64,000 nucleotides of DNA from Serpentinicella alkaliphila (lineage in GTDB: Bacteria > Bacillota > Clostridia > Peptostreptococcales > Natronincolaceae), in NCBI RefSeq assembly GCF_018141405.1, contig NZ_CP058648.1:1255001-1319000 (forward strand). Reading direction: 5' to 3'. The position numbers and the translations under genes were made by a program. Below the pieces are notes generated by a model. It searched no databases and was not told the origin of the DNA. It saw nothing but the letters and a program-made list of their open reading frames with translations. Below are positions 10,011 to 20,200 of this stretch, piece after piece; position 1 is the stretch's first letter; every line of letters starts with the position of its first letter.

Positions 10011-10748
10011 GTGAATAGTGATAGAATTGAAGGAAGGAATCCTGTGCTCGAAGCTCTTAAATCTGGCAGAGAAATAGATAAGATTTTAATTGCTAAAGGA
10101 GCTGGAGAGGGTTCAATTAATAAAATTATTGGAATAGCAAAAGAAAAGGGACTTACCATCCAGTACGTAGAAAAACAAAAGCTTAACGAAATGTCTGAAA
10201 CAAATTCACACCAAGGAGTTATCGCTTTAGTTGCTGCATATGAATATAGTACATTAGAGGATATAATTGATGCTGCTAAAAATAAAGATGAGCAGCCCTT
10301 TATATTGATTTTAGACGAGATTATGGACCCTCATAATTTAGGATCGATTATGAGAACTGCAGATGCGGTAGGTGTAAATGGTATAATAATACCTAAAAGA
10401 CGTTCTGTAGGATTAACTGCAACTGTAGCCAAAACCTCTGCTGGGGCCATTGAATATGTTCCAGTAGCTAAAGTTGCGAATATAGCACAGACTATTGATA
10501 AGCTTAAGGACCAGGGAATTTGGGTAGCTGGAGCTGATATGGCTGGAGAAAAAACTCACTTTGAAGAGAATTTTAAAGGGCCAATTGCAATCGTTTTAGG
10601 TAGTGAGGGGCAGGGTCTATCAAGACTAGTCAAGGAAAAATGTGATTTTCTGATCAATATACCTATGAAAGGCAAGGTTTCATCTCTAAATGCCTCAGTA
10701 GCTGCAAGTATAATTATGTATGAAGTTTTTAGACAAAGACTTTCTTAA
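10011..10748 (+). CDS. rlmB: 23S rRNA (guanosine-2'-O-)-methyltransferase RlmB (TrmH/SpoU family)
   Basis: A 245-residue SPOUT methyltransferase using S-adenosylmethionine. It has an N-terminal substrate-binding domain, then SpoU motif 1 (LDEIMDPHNLGSIMRTADA), motif 2 (IVLGSEGQGLS) and motif 3 (IPMKGKVSSLNASVAA). The GTG start at 10011 follows GGGGTG. It belongs to the conserved mrnC-rlmB-rae1-sigH neighbourhood. The exact rRNA target in this organism is inferred. Confidence 0.93.
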   Translation: MNSDRIEGRNPVLEALKSGREIDKILIAKGAGEGSINKIIGIAKEKGLTIQYVEKQKLNEMSETNSHQGVIALVAAYEYSTLEDIIDAAKNKDEQPFILILDEIMDPHNLGSIMRTADAVGVNGIIIPKRRSVGLTATVAKTSAGAIEYVPVAKVANIAQTIDKLKDQGIWVAGADMAGEKTHFEENFKGPIAIVLGSEGQGLSRLVKEKCDFLINIPMKGKVSSLNASVAASIIMYEVFRQRLS

Positions 10749-10787
10749 ATAGAAACCCAGAAATATTTATAGAAGGGGGAATATTCA

Positions 10788-11294
10788 TTGAAAGAGTACT
10801 TAATTTTAGACGGATACAATGTTATCAATGCATGGCCCTCTTTGAAGAAAAACGCAGATGTAGATCTAGAAGGAGCTAGAGAGGAATTAGCTGCTAGAAT
10901 GGCAGAATATAGTAGTTATACTGGGAAAAATATAATTATTGTATTTGATGCTCATTTAGTTAAGGGAAATAACGGAAGTAAAGAAGTGTTAAGAGGAGTC
11001 AAAATTGTTTATACTAAAGAACGAGAAACCGCAGACTCATATATTGAAAAAGCAATAATGTCTATAGCTAAAACAAATAGAGTTGTCGTTGCCACCAATG
11101 ATTGGGCAGAACAACAAATGGTTTTGGGTGGAGGGGCTACAAGAGTCTCAGTTCGTGAACTAATAATTGACTTTGAAAATATAAAAAATAAGATAAAAAT
11201 AAAAACCTCAAAAACAAAAACCGAAAAAGATATTCTGTCAACCCGAATTGACCCTGTATTACTTAGAAAGCTTGAAAAACTAAGAAGAAGCTAA
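10788..11294 (+). CDS. rae1: NYN-domain ribosome-associated endoribonuclease Rae1 (YacP)
   Basis: A 168-residue NYN/PIN-like nuclease. The acidic catalytic residues are in YLILDGYNVINAW (N-terminus), VFDAH, RETADSYIEK and VATNDWAEQ. The family protein in Bacillus cleaves mRNA in the ribosomal A site. The C-terminus is lysine-rich (about residues 130-168), suiting ribosome association. The TTG start at 10788 has GGGGG at normal distance. It is the last gene before a separate sigH promoter. Confidence 0.9.
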   Translation: MKEYLILDGYNVINAWPSLKKNADVDLEGAREELAARMAEYSSYTGKNIIIVFDAHLVKGNNGSKEVLRGVKIVYTKERETADSYIEKAIMSIAKTNRVVVATNDWAEQQMVLGGGATRVSVRELIIDFENIKNKIKIKTSKTKTEKDILSTRIDPVLLRKLEKLRRS

Positions 11295-11304
11295 CTATTT
11301 TATG

Positions 11305-11334
11305 TTGACTTTGGTTCTGTAGTTAATGTATAAT
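11305..11334 (+). promoter_or_regulatory. sigA-type promoter of sigH
   Basis: TTGACT (11305-11310), 18-base spacer, TATAAT (11329-11334). The start site would fall near 11341, which rules out the in-frame TTG at 11339 as the start of sigH. Confidence 0.75.
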
Positions 11335-11410
11335 TAATTTGAAGTTTTTTGGGTTGGAAGATGGACAGGCCTTGAAAAAGAAGTTTTCTAAAAGGGTGGA
11401 GGAGATGGGT

Positions 11411-12058
11411 GTGCATAGTATAGTTATGAATGGGGAAGTAATTGAGGAACAAGAGGTTTTAGATGAAACCATAGTTGAGTCTGCAAAGGGCGGAAATAAC
11501 GAAGCACTTGATTTAATTATAACAAAATATAAAAATTTTGTTAGGGCAAAGGCAAGATCCTATTTTTTAATTGGAGCAGATCGGGAGGATATTATACAGG
11601 AAGGTATGATAGGCTTATATAAGGCTATTAGAGACTATAGACCGGACAAGCTAACTTCTTTTAGAGCCTTTGCAGAACTATGCATAACTAGACAAATAAT
11701 TACTGCAATTAAAACAGCTACAAGGCAAAAGCATATACCACTTAACTCTTATGTTTCATTAAATAAACCCATTTATGATGAAGAGTCTGATAGAACTCTT
11801 TTAGATATTATATCAGGGCATAAAATCACTGATCCTGAAGAGCTGATTATTTGTAGGGAAGAGCTACTCAGTATGGAAGACAAAATTGGAGAAATCTTAA
11901 GTGACTTAGAACTTAAAGTTCTAATGCTCTACTTGCAGGGGAGATCATATCAAGAAATTGCTAAGGATTTAAGACGACACGTTAAGTCTATTGATAATGC
12001 GCTTCAAAGAGTGAAAAGAAAACTTGAAAGATATCTTGAAACAGTGAATAATAAATAG
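11411..12058 (+). CDS. sigH: RNA polymerase sigma-H factor
   Basis: A 215-residue sigma-70 family factor for transition-state and early sporulation transcription. Region 2 is shown by FVRAKARSYFLIGADREDIIQEGMIGLYKAIRDY. The following RQKHIPLNSYVSLNKPI is characteristic of SigH, and region 4 with its helix-turn-helix (GRSYQEIAKDL) is at the C-terminus. Open frame extends up to 11339, but the promoter and the SD GGAGG (11398-11402) favour the GTG at 11411 (8-base spacing) over the ATG at 11405 (2-base spacing). Confidence 0.93.
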   Translation: MHSIVMNGEVIEEQEVLDETIVESAKGGNNEALDLIITKYKNFVRAKARSYFLIGADREDIIQEGMIGLYKAIRDYRPDKLTSFRAFAELCITRQIITAIKTATRQKHIPLNSYVSLNKPIYDEESDRTLLDIISGHKITDPEELIICREELLSMEDKIGEILSDLELKVLMLYLQGRSYQEIAKDLRRHVKSIDNALQRVKRKLERYLETVNNK

Positions 12059-12117
12059 AACATATATAAATAATAGAAAATCATAGAATGTACATATACT
12101 AAGGAGGAATTATTAAG

Positions 12118-13311
12118 ATGGCAAAGGCAAAGTTTGAAAGAAATAAGCCGCACGTAAATATTGGAACTATTGGACACGTAGACCATGGTAAAACAACATT
12201 AACAGCAGCTATAACAATGACATTAAACAAAAGATACGGAACAGGAAATGCAGTAGCATTTGACCAAATCGATAAAGCACCAGAAGAAAGAGAAAGAGGA
12301 ATTACAATCTCAACAGCACACGTTGAGTACGAGACTCCAAACAGACACTACGCACACGTTGACTGCCCAGGACATGCTGACTATGTTAAAAACATGATCA
12401 CAGGAGCAGCACAAATGGACGGAGCTATCTTAGTTTGTTCAGCAGCAGATGGTCCAATGCCTCAAACAAGAGAGCATATCCTATTATCAAGACAAGTAGG
12501 GGTACCATACATCGTAGTATTCCTAAACAAATGTGATATGGTAGATGACGAAGAGTTATTAGAATTAGTAGAAATGGAAGTAAGAGACTTATTAAATATG
12601 TATGAGTTCCCAGGAGATGACACTCCAATAATCAGAGGATCAGCACTTCAAGCATTAAATGATCCAATGGGACCATGGGGAGACAAAATTGTTGAGTTAT
12701 TCGAGCAAGTTGACACATATATTCCAGAGCCAGAAAGAGCAATTGACAGACCATTCTTAATGCCAGTAGAGGACGTATTCTCTATAACAGGAAGAGGAAC
12801 AGTTGCAACAGGAAGAGTAGAAAGAGGAATCGTAAAAGTACAAGACGAGGTAGAGTTAGTAGGATTATCAGAAGCTCCAAGAAAGTTAGTAGTAACAGGA
12901 GTAGAGATGTTCAGAAAACTATTAGATCAAGCACAAGCTGGAGATAACATCGGAGCACTTTTAAGAGGGGTTCAAAGAACAGAGATTGAAAGAGGACAAG
13001 TATTAGCTAAGCCAGGAACAATCAAACCACATACAAAATTCATGGCAGAAGTATACGTTCTTAAAAAAGAAGAGGGTGGAAGACATACTCCATTCTTCGA
13101 TGGATACAGACCACAATTCTATTTCAGAACAACTGACGTAACAGGATCAATCAAGTTACCAGATGGAATGGAAATGGTTATGCCAGGAGATAACGTAACT
13201 ATGGAAATCGAATTAATCAGCCCAATCGCTACAGAAGAAGGATTAAGATTCGCTATCCGTGAGGGTGGAAGAACTGTAGGAGCTGGAGTTGTAGCTTCAA
13301 TTATCGAGTAG
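12118..13311 (+). CDS. tuf: Elongation factor Tu (copy 1)
   Basis: A 397-residue GTPase that delivers aminoacyl-tRNA to the ribosome. GTP-binding motifs are GHVDHGKTT (P-loop, about residues 18-26), DCPGH and NKCD, followed by the two beta-barrel domains. The predicted protein is identical to the copy at 28330-29523. The SD and start context (AAGGAGGAATTATTAAG before the ATG) is also shared. Codon use is more biased than in its neighbours, as expected for very high expression. Confidence 0.98.
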   Translation: MAKAKFERNKPHVNIGTIGHVDHGKTTLTAAITMTLNKRYGTGNAVAFDQIDKAPEERERGITISTAHVEYETPNRHYAHVDCPGHADYVKNMITGAAQMDGAILVCSAADGPMPQTREHILLSRQVGVPYIVVFLNKCDMVDDEELLELVEMEVRDLLNMYEFPGDDTPIIRGSALQALNDPMGPWGDKIVELFEQVDTYIPEPERAIDRPFLMPVEDVFSITGRGTVATGRVERGIVKVQDEVELVGLSEAPRKLVVTGVEMFRKLLDQAQAGDNIGALLRGVQRTEIERGQVLAKPGTIKPHTKFMAEVYVLKKEEGGRHTPFFDGYRPQFYFRTTDVTGSIKLPDGMEMVMPGDNVTMEIELISPIATEEGLRFAIREGGRTVGAGVVASIIE

Positions 13312-13324
13312 TTAAATGTTAAAA

Positions 13325-13353
13325 AAAGGGACTAGGGGGGAACCTAGTCCTTT
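13325..13353 (+). terminator. Hairpin terminator after tuf copy 1
   Basis: An 8-bp perfect core stem (13329-13336 with 13343-13350) is flanked by an A run upstream and a short TTT downstream. The T run is short, so termination may be partial. Confidence 0.65.
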
Positions 13354-13404
13354 AGATGTTAAAATTATGAATATAATATTAATATTTTGACAGAGCCTTT
13401 TTTA

Positions 13405-13433
13405 TTGACATACAAAAAAAAATATGATAGATT
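13405..13433 (+). promoter_or_regulatory. Promoter region for rpmG-secE-nusG
   Basis: TTGACA (13405-13410) with TAGATT (13428-13433) at 17 bases; an overlapping TATGAT (13423-13428) is closer to consensus but too near. A second TTGACA at 13388-13393 lies just upstream. The -35 box is clear and the -10 box ambiguous. Confidence 0.5.
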
Positions 13434-13572
13434 TTATAAGATGGCTTTTATAGAATGAGTGTGGTTTGTGTATTTTCAGTAGCTATATTAGTTACTTACA
13501 CAATAAGCTTATAATCATAAGGCAGTAAATAATACTTATGAAGTTGCTCGTTAAAGGTAGGAGGTGTAACAA

Positions 13573-13722
13573 TTGAGAGTTAAAGTAACACTTGCTTGTA
13601 CAGAGTGCAAACAAAGAAACTACAATACAACAAAAAACAAAAAAACTAATCCTGATCGTATTGAGTTAAAAAAATACTGTAGGTTTTGTAAAACTCATGT
13701 AGCACACAAAGAAACAAAATAA
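13573..13722 (+). CDS. rpmG: 50S ribosomal protein L33 (zinc form)
   Basis: A 49-residue protein of the large subunit. Two C-x2-C pairs (ACTECK near residue 9 and YCRFCK near residue 36) mark the zinc-binding form. It starts at TTG 13573 behind AGGAGGTG (13559-13565) and ends at TAA 13720-13722. The order tuf-rpmG-secE-nusG is conserved. Confidence 0.96.
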   Translation: MRVKVTLACTECKQRNYNTTKNKKTNPDRIELKKYCRFCKTHVAHKETK

Positions 13723-13769
13723 TTAAAGGTTGGGGATTTAAAATTTTTTGTTAAAAGGAAGTGAGTATT

Positions 13770-13979
13770 ATGTCAACCCAAGCAAATACTAATAATAAAG
13801 CAGGACTTGGGAAATACTTTAAAGGCGTAAAGTCTGAGCTTAAAAAAGTTATTTGGCCAAACAAAAAAGAGTTATCTAACCATACAGGGGTAGTAATTGT
13901 AACCTGTGTTATTGCAACTGCAATTATTTGGATTTTAGACACAGTTTTTGGTTCAGGGTTAGGTTTAATTATTAAATAA
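13770..13979 (+). CDS. secE: Preprotein translocase subunit SecE
   Basis: A 69-residue membrane protein, part of the SecYEG channel. The amphipathic KGVKSELKKVIWPNKKEL segment precedes a single transmembrane helix (about residues 40-60, VVIVTCVIATAIIWIL). A GTG at 13761 is in frame but abuts the SD AAGGAAG. The ATG at 13770 has proper spacing and is used. It is followed by nusG. Confidence 0.94.
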   Translation: MSTQANTNNKAGLGKYFKGVKSELKKVIWPNKKELSNHTGVVIVTCVIATAIIWILDTVFGSGLGLIIK

Positions 13980-14005
13980 TCAATTTGTTTAAAAGGAGGG
14001 GAGCA

Positions 14006-14026
14006 CTATCTATCTCAGATAGATAG
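14006..14026 (+). promoter_or_regulatory. Hairpin between the SD and start codon of nusG
   Basis: CTATCTATCT (14006-14015) and AGATAGATAG (14017-14026) form an inverted repeat whose real loop would be 3-5 bases. The strong SD AAAAGGAGGGG (13991-14001) ends 33 bases before the ATG at 14035, too far for normal initiation. Folding of this hairpin would bring the SD to roughly normal distance. Confidence 0.7.
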
Positions 14027-14034
14027 GTCCACAT

Positions 14035-14556
14035 ATGTCCCAACAACAAGCGAAATGGTATGTTGTCCATACCTATTCTGGCCATGAAAACAAGGTTAAA
14101 ACAAACATAGAGAAAATAGTTGAGAATAGAGGCATGGATGACGTAATACTTGAAGTAAAAGTACCGACCGAGGAAAGAGTAGAGATTAAAAACGGTAAGA
14201 AAAAGATTAAGGAAACAAAATTGTACCCTGGTTATGTTATTGTAAAAATGATAATGACTGATGAGTCTTGGTATTTAGTTAGAAATACGAGAGGGGTTAC
14301 AGGTTTTGTAGGCCCTAGTTCTAAACCAATTCCATTAACGGATGCGGAAGTAAGAGCTATGGGAGTTGAAGTTATTCGTCAGGAAGTTTATATAAAACGT
14401 GGAGATTCAGTGCGTGTTATTTCTGGACCATTCGAGAGTTTTGTAGGTACTGTTGAAAATGTAAGCTTAGAAAAGCAAACATTTAAAGTTCGCATCTCTA
14501 TGTTTGGAAGAGAGACTCCTGTTGAATTAGGTTTTGATCAAGTAGTTTCAATTTAA
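14035..14556 (+). CDS. nusG: Transcription termination/antitermination factor NusG
   Basis: A 173-residue factor with an N-terminal NGN domain ([36 protein letters not shown]) that binds RNA polymerase, and a C-terminal KOW domain ([18 protein letters not shown], about residues 125-142). The ATG at 14035 gives the standard family N-terminus. A TAG at 14020-14022 blocks upstream extension. The SD is unusually distant with a hairpin between. Confidence 0.97.
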   Translation: MSQQQAKWYVVHTYSGHENKVKTNIEKIVENRGMDDVILEVKVPTEERVEIKNGKKKIKETKLYPGYVIVKMIMTDESWYLVRNTRGVTGFVGPSSKPIPLTDAEVRAMGVEVIRQEVYIKRGDSVRVISGPFESFVGTVENVSLEKQTFKVRISMFGRETPVELGFDQVVSI

Positions 14557-14614
14557 TTTTGGATTATATTTTACAAAGGATATAACCATCAATATATTAA
14601 GGAGGTGTAGTAAA

Positions 14615-15040
14615 ATGGCAAAAAAAATTACAGGACAAATTAAATTACAAATACCAGCAGGAAAGGCAACTCCAGCACCACCGGTAGGGCCAGCATTAGG
14701 ACAACACGGGGTTAACATCATGGGATTCTGTAAAGAATTCAATGCTAAAACAGCTGATCAAGCTGGATTAATTATTCCAGTAGTAATATCTGTTTACCAA
14801 GACAGATCATATACTTTCATTACAAAAACTCCACCAGCTGCAGTTTTAATTAAAAAAGCAATTGGTATTGAATCAGCATCAGGTGAGCCAAACAAAAAGA
14901 AAGTTGGAAAAATTACTAAAGCTAAAATCAGAGAAATCGCTGAGTTAAAAATGCCTGACTTAAATGCTGCTTCAGTAGAAACAGCTATGAGCATGATTGC
15001 TGGTACAGCAAGAAGCATGGGAATTGAAGTTATTGACTAA
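14615..15040 (+). CDS. rplK: 50S ribosomal protein L11
   Basis: A 141-residue protein of the GTPase-associated centre. The signature [20 protein letters not shown] is near residue 12, and the C-terminal rRNA-binding domain ends in the usual GTARSMGI segment. AAGGAGGTG precedes the ATG. It is in an operon with rplA downstream. Confidence 0.98.
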   Translation: MAKKITGQIKLQIPAGKATPAPPVGPALGQHGVNIMGFCKEFNAKTADQAGLIIPVVISVYQDRSYTFITKTPPAAVLIKKAIGIESASGEPNKKKVGKITKAKIREIAELKMPDLNAASVETAMSMIAGTARSMGIEVID

Positions 15041-15108
15041 GAACTATCGTTTAGTTTAGTGGGAGGTTCTCACAAATAAACCGTTAAAACCACAAGGAGG
15101 GAATTAAA

Positions 15109-15807
15109 ATGGCTAAAAAAGGCAAAAAGTATTTAGAAGCAATGAAGCTAGTAGATAAAACTAAAGCTTATGGATTAGCTGAGGCAGTAGAATTAGCTAA
15201 AAAGACTGCAGTAGCAAAATTTGATGAAACAATAGAGTTGCATCTTAAATTAGGTGTTGATTCAAGACATGCAGATCAACAAGTAAGAGGAGCAATTGTA
15301 CTACCACATGGAACTGGTAAAACAGCAAAAGTGTTAGTTTTTGCTAAAGGTGAAAAAGCAACAGAAGCAGAAAAAGCTGGTGCTGACTTTGTAGGAGCAG
15401 ACGAATTAGTAACTAAAATCCAGGGAGAAAACTGGTTTGATTTTGACGTTGTTGTTGCAACACCTGACATGATGGGTGTAGTTGGAAGATTAGGTAGAGT
15501 GTTAGGACCAAAAGGTTTAATGCCAAACCCAAAATCAGGTACAGTAACGTTTGACGTTGAGAAAGCAGTTAAAGAAATTAAAGCAGGTAAAGTTGAATAT
15601 AGACTTGATAAAACAAATATTATTCACGTACCAGTAGGAAAAGCTTCTTTTGAGCAAGATAAACTTGTTGACAATATTAAAACATTAGTTGAAGCTGTTG
15701 TTAAAGCGAAACCAGCTGCGGCTAAGGGACAATATTTAAAAAGCGTAACTATTACTAGTACAATGGGACCTGGAATCAAAGTTAATCCAGCAAAAGCTGC
15801 GGAGTAA
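15109..15807 (+). CDS. rplA: 50S ribosomal protein L1
   Basis: A 232-residue protein of the L1 stalk. It shows the rRNA-binding motif region [13 protein letters not shown] and the signature [21 protein letters not shown] (about residues 125-145). The length is normal. It follows rplK by 68 bases with AAGGAGGG before the ATG. In many bacteria L1 represses its own rplK-rplA mRNA, but no clear L1 site was identified here. Confidence 0.98.
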   Translation: MAKKGKKYLEAMKLVDKTKAYGLAEAVELAKKTAVAKFDETIELHLKLGVDSRHADQQVRGAIVLPHGTGKTAKVLVFAKGEKATEAEKAGADFVGADELVTKIQGENWFDFDVVVATPDMMGVVGRLGRVLGPKGLMPNPKSGTVTFDVEKAVKEIKAGKVEYRLDKTNIIHVPVGKASFEQDKLVDNIKTLVEAVVKAKPAAAKGQYLKSVTITSTMGPGIKVNPAKAAE

Positions 15808-15818
15808 TAAATTAACAG

Positions 15819-15848
15819 TTGACAAAGGTTGAATATATTTGCTAGAAT
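15819..15848 (+). promoter_or_regulatory. Promoter of the rplJ-rplL transcript
   Basis: TTGACA (15819-15824), 18-base spacer, TAGAAT (15843-15848), just downstream of rplA and upstream of the L10 leader. Confidence 0.75.
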
Positions 15849-15869
15849 TATCAAGACATTAAAAGTTGA

Positions 15870-15985
15870 ATATTTGCCGTAGACAGTAGGTGCATTAAGC
15901 TTAATATCCTACCGAGGTTTTTAATAAATTTGTTAAAAACAAGACCTCTTCATGTCTACACATCAAGGGGTCTTTTATATTATCG
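15870..15985 (+). promoter_or_regulatory. L10 (L12) ribosomal protein leader
   Basis: It has the conserved segments GCCGTAGACAGTAGGTGC (from 15876) and ATCCTACCGAGGT (15906-15918) of the L10-leader family, which binds the L10-L12 complex. Downstream is a terminator-like stem (15941-15950 with 15965-15974) followed by TTTTA, so feedback by attenuation is likely. It fills most of the gap between rplA and rplJ. Confidence 0.88.
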
Positions 15986-16021
15986 GCAAAGGTTTACAAG
16001 AATGAGGAGGTGGGTTAACGG

Positions 16022-16522
16022 ATGTCAAATGCAAAGGATTTAAAGTCTCAAGTAGTTAATGAAATTACCGAAAAACTTCAAAAATCTGCGGCTGCGATTG
16101 TAGTGGATTATAGAGGATTAAAGGTAGAGCAAGTTACTGAGTTAAGAAAAAGATGTAGAGAGCAAGGCGTTGAATACAAAGTATATAAAAATACTTTAGT
16201 AAGAATGGCTGCTAAAAATGCAAACATGGAAGAACTAGTGAGTGAGTTAGTTGGACCAAATGCAATTGTTTTCGGATATGATGACCCAGTTGCACCTGCT
16301 AAAATTGCAGGAGAGTTTGCTAAAGATAATAAGGCTTTAGAATTAAAATTTGGTATAGTAGAAGGAACTTTCTACAATGAAGATAAGATAAAAGAATTAT
16401 CAACTGTACCATCAAAAGAAGTTCTAATAGCGAAATTATTAGGAAGCTTAAAAGCTCCAGTTTCAAACTTTGCTTACTTAGTTAAGGCAATTGCAGAGAA
16501 AAAAGAAGCTGAAGGGCAATAG
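16022..16522 (+). CDS. rplJ: 50S ribosomal protein L10
   Basis: A 166-residue protein that anchors the L7/L12 stalk. It shows AIVVDYRGLKVEQVTELRK (about residues 24-42), YKVYKNTLVRMAA and a C-terminal L12-binding helix region. AGGAGGTG precedes the ATG. It is preceded by its own autoregulatory leader and followed by rplL. Confidence 0.98.
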   Translation: MSNAKDLKSQVVNEITEKLQKSAAAIVVDYRGLKVEQVTELRKRCREQGVEYKVYKNTLVRMAAKNANMEELVSELVGPNAIVFGYDDPVAPAKIAGEFAKDNKALELKFGIVEGTFYNEDKIKELSTVPSKEVLIAKLLGSLKAPVSNFAYLVKAIAEKKEAEGQ

Positions 16523-16571
16523 TATTAAAAAAACAAATTAAATTAATTTAAAAATTATGGAGGTGCCTATA

Positions 16572-16931
16572 ATGACAATTGAACAAATTTTAGAAGCAAT
16601 TGAAAATATGAAGGTTTTAGAATTAAACGAGTTAGTTAAAGCGGCAGAAGAGAAGTTTGGAGTATCTGCATCTGCGCCAGTAGTTGTTGGTGGAGCAGCA
16701 GCAGCAGTAGTAGAAGAAAAAACTGAGTTTGATGTAATCCTTGCTAACCCAGGAGCATCAAAAATCAACGTTATTAAAGTAGTTAGAGAACTTACTGGTT
16801 TAGGATTAAAAGAAGCTAAAGAATTAGTTGACAATACTCCTAAAGCTTTAAAAGAAGGTATTGCTAAAGAAGAAGCAGATGCAATCAAAGCTAAATTAGA
16901 AGAAGCTGGTGCAGCTGTAGAAGTTAAGTAA
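16572..16931 (+). CDS. rplL: 50S ribosomal protein L7/L12
   Basis: A 119-residue stalk protein that recruits translation factors. It has the N-terminal dimerisation domain, an Ala-rich hinge (about residues 38-50) and the C-terminal domain with [20 protein letters not shown]. An ATG at 16557 is in frame, but the SD GGAGGTG lies inside that stretch. The ATG at 16572 is correctly spaced. Confidence 0.98.
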   Translation: MTIEQILEAIENMKVLELNELVKAAEEKFGVSASAPVVVGGAAAAVVEEKTEFDVILANPGASKINVIKVVRELTGLGLKEAKELVDNTPKALKEGIAKEEADAIKAKLEEAGAAVEVK

Positions 16932-16946
16932 TTAACTGATTAAATT

Positions 16947-16978
16947 TAAAAGGGACTCCTTAGGGAGTACCTTTTATC
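16947..16978 (+). terminator. Terminator after rplL
   Basis: The stem AAAGGGACTCC / GGGAGTACCTTT has one mismatch (16950-16959 with 16963-16974) and a T-rich tail. Confidence 0.75.
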
Positions 16979-17028
16979 ATTTTTTGAAAAATTTTTCTAT
17001 TGAAGAAAATTTACTGAATAACATAATA

Positions 17029-17058
17029 TTGACAATTCATAAAACATTATGATAGAAT
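17029..17058 (+). promoter_or_regulatory. Promoter for rpoB-rpoC
   Basis: TTGACA (17029-17034), 18-base spacer, TAGAAT (17053-17058). The remaining 230 bases up to rpoB are an AT-rich untranslated leader. A small T-rich hairpin-like segment (GCTTTATATCTTCTTAAGGG, near 17214-17233) is present, but no known leader family was recognised. Confidence 0.7.
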
Positions 17059-17289
17059 AGTAAATTGCATTATAGTGTTTTTTTTAGTTGTATAAATATA
17101 GAAAATGTTGTCAATAGTATATGTGTAGTGACAAATTTTTGGCCTTATATTTAGTAAAAATTATACTACTTAATTACAATAAATTTATTTACTGCAAAAA
17201 CTAATCTTTAGTTAGCTTTATATCTTCTTAAGGGAAGATTTGATTAAAAATTGTTTAATTTATTACAGTTACAAGGAGTGAATATTAGC

Positions 17290-20200
17290 ATGCCACATCC
17301 TGTCAAAGTTGGTAAGAAAGAAAGAATGAGCTATTCTAGAATTAAAGAAGTACTTGAGGCACCATATTTAATTGAACTTCAAAAAGAATCCTTCAAATGG
17401 TTTTTAGATGAAGGATTAAGAGAAGTTCTTGAAGACGTATCTCCTATAGTAGATTACTCAGGTAATTTAATATTGGAGTTCGTGGACTATCACTTAGATG
17501 AGAAGCCAAAATATGACGTCGAGGAGTCAAAGGAAAGAGATGTGACCTATGCTGCTGCATTAAAAGTAAAGGTTCGTTTGATTAACAAAGAAACTGGTGA
17601 AGTTAAGGAACAGGAAGTTTTTATGGGTGAATTGCCTTTGATGACTGAAACAGGAACCTTTGTTATTAATGGTGCAGAGAGGGTTATAGTAAGTCAGCTA
17701 GTACGATCTCCAGGGGTTTACTATTCAAAAGAAATAGATAAAACCGGTAAGCAACTATTTTCTTCAACAGTTATTCCTAACAGGGGAGCCTGGTTAGAGT
17801 ACGAAACAGATTCAAATGATATTGTTTCTGTAAGGATTGATAGAACAAGAAAACAACCGGTTACAGTACTATTGAGAGCCTTAGGTTACAGTACAAATGA
17901 AGAAATTAAAAATCTTTTAGGTGAAGACGAGAGAGTTTTAGCAACACTGGATAAGGATAGTACTGATAGTAGTGAAAGTGCACTACTTGAAATTTACAAA
18001 AAACTTAGACCTGGAGAACCACCTACATTAGACAGTGCAACTAATTTAATTAATTCTCTGTTTTTTGATGCTAAGCGGTATGATTTAGCTAAGGTTGGAA
18101 GATACAAATTTAATAAAAAGCTTTCAATTGCTAATAGAATTTACAATAAAAAAGCTGCTGAGAACATAGTTGATCCTAGAACTGGAGAAATAATTGTAGA
18201 AGAAGGACAACTTATAGACAGAGAAAAATCTTTATTTATTCAAAATATAGGTATAAATGAAGCAAGAGTATTTTCTGAAGACCACAAAGTGGTTAAGGTA
18301 ATCGGCAATAGCTTTGTTGACATAAGTGAGCATATTAATTTCAATGTTGATGATTTAAAAATTAAAGAAAAGGTATACTATCCAGTTTTACAGGAAATTC
18401 TACATAAGTATGAGAATGAGGATGAGATTAAAGAAGCTATCTCAGAACGCATGAGAGAATTAATACCGAAGCATATAATCGTTGCAGATATTATTTCATC
18501 TATAAACTATGCATTTAACTTAGCTCACGGCATCGGAAATATAGATGATATTGACCATTTAGGAAATAGAAGGCTACGTTCTGTTGGTGAGCTTTTACAA
18601 AACCAATATAGAATTGGACTTTCTAGAATGGAAAGAGTAGTAAGAGAAAGAATGACAATACAGGATGTTGAGCTAGTGACGCCAAATGCACTTATCAATA
18701 TTAGACCTGTAGTAGCTTCTATAAAAGAGTTTTTTGGTAGCTCACAGTTATCTCAGTTTATGGATCAAACAAATCCATTAGCTGAACTTACACATAAAAG
18801 ACGTCTTTCTGCTCTAGGGCCTGGAGGACTATCTAGAGAGAGAGCTGGATTCGAGGTTCGTGACGTACATCATTCACATTATGGTCGTATGTGTCCTATC
18901 GAGACTCCAGAGGGACCAAACATCGGTCTTATCAACTCATTAAGTTCCTATGCTCGTGTAAACGAATATGGATTTATTGAGTCCCCATATAGGAAAGTAG
19001 ATAAAAAGAGGTTTGTAGTTTCCAGTAATGTAGAGTACTTAACTGCAGACGAAGAGGATTTATTTATCATTGCCCAGGCTAATGAGCCTTTAGATGATGA
19101 GGGTAGATTCGCAAATAAAAAAGTAACTGCTAGAACATACTTTGGTGGCATTGATATTGTTCCATTTGAAGAGGTAGATTATATGGACGTATCTCCAAAG
19201 CAAGTAGTTTCGATTGCTACTGCAATGATTCCTTTCTTAGAAAATGACGATGCTAACCGTGCCCTAATGGGTTCGAACATGCAAAGACAGGCAGTTCCAT
19301 TACTTAAACCTCAGGCACCTGTAATAGGGACTGGTATGGAATATAAGGCTGCCAAAGATTCAGGGGTAGTAATAGTAGCAAGAAACAGTGGAGTTATCGA
19401 TAAGGTAACAGCAAAAGAGATAATTATTAAAACAGATGAAGGTACTAAAGATAGATATAAGCTACTGAAGTTTAAACGTTCAAACCAAGGAACCTGCATT
19501 AATCAAAAACCAATTGTTAAAAAAGGAGAAATAATTAAAGCCGGGGATGTAATAGCTGATGGACCTTCTACTGAAAATGGTGAAATAGCCTTAGGTAGAA
19601 ACATATTAATCGGCTTTATGACTTGGGAAGGATATAACTATGAGGATGCTATCCTAATTAGTGAGAAGCTAGTGAAAGAGGATGCACTGACATCCATTCA
19701 TATAGAAGAGTATGAGGCCGATGCTAGGGATACTAAGCTAGGACCAGAGGAAATTACAAGGGATATCCCAAATGTTAGCGAAGATGCACTTAAGGATTTA
19801 GATGAAAGAGGAATTATTAGAGTCGGAGCCGAGGTTAAATCTGGAGATATTTTAGTAGGAAAAGTAACTCCTAAGGGTGAAACTGAACTTACGGCAGAAG
19901 AAAGACTTTTAAGAGCTATTTTCGGAGAAAAAGCTAGAGAGGTAAGAGATACTTCATTGAAGGTACCTCACGGTGAGTCTGGAATAATAGTTGATATTAA
20001 AGTGTTCTCTAGAGAAAACGGAGACGAGTTACCACCTGGAGTTAATGAACTAGTTAGGGTGTATATAGCTAAAAAGAGAAAAATCAATGTTGGAGATAAA
20101 ATTGCCGGAAGACATGGTAATAAAGGGGTAATTTCTAGAGTACTACCTGAAGAAGATATGCCATTCTTAGCTGACGGAACTCCACTAGAGATTGTATTAA

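Noticed and set aside
11339-11410. TTG at 11339 as the start of sigH
   Set aside because: A clear promoter places the transcript start at about 11341, so this codon would not be in the message; SD-supported starts lie at 11405-11411.
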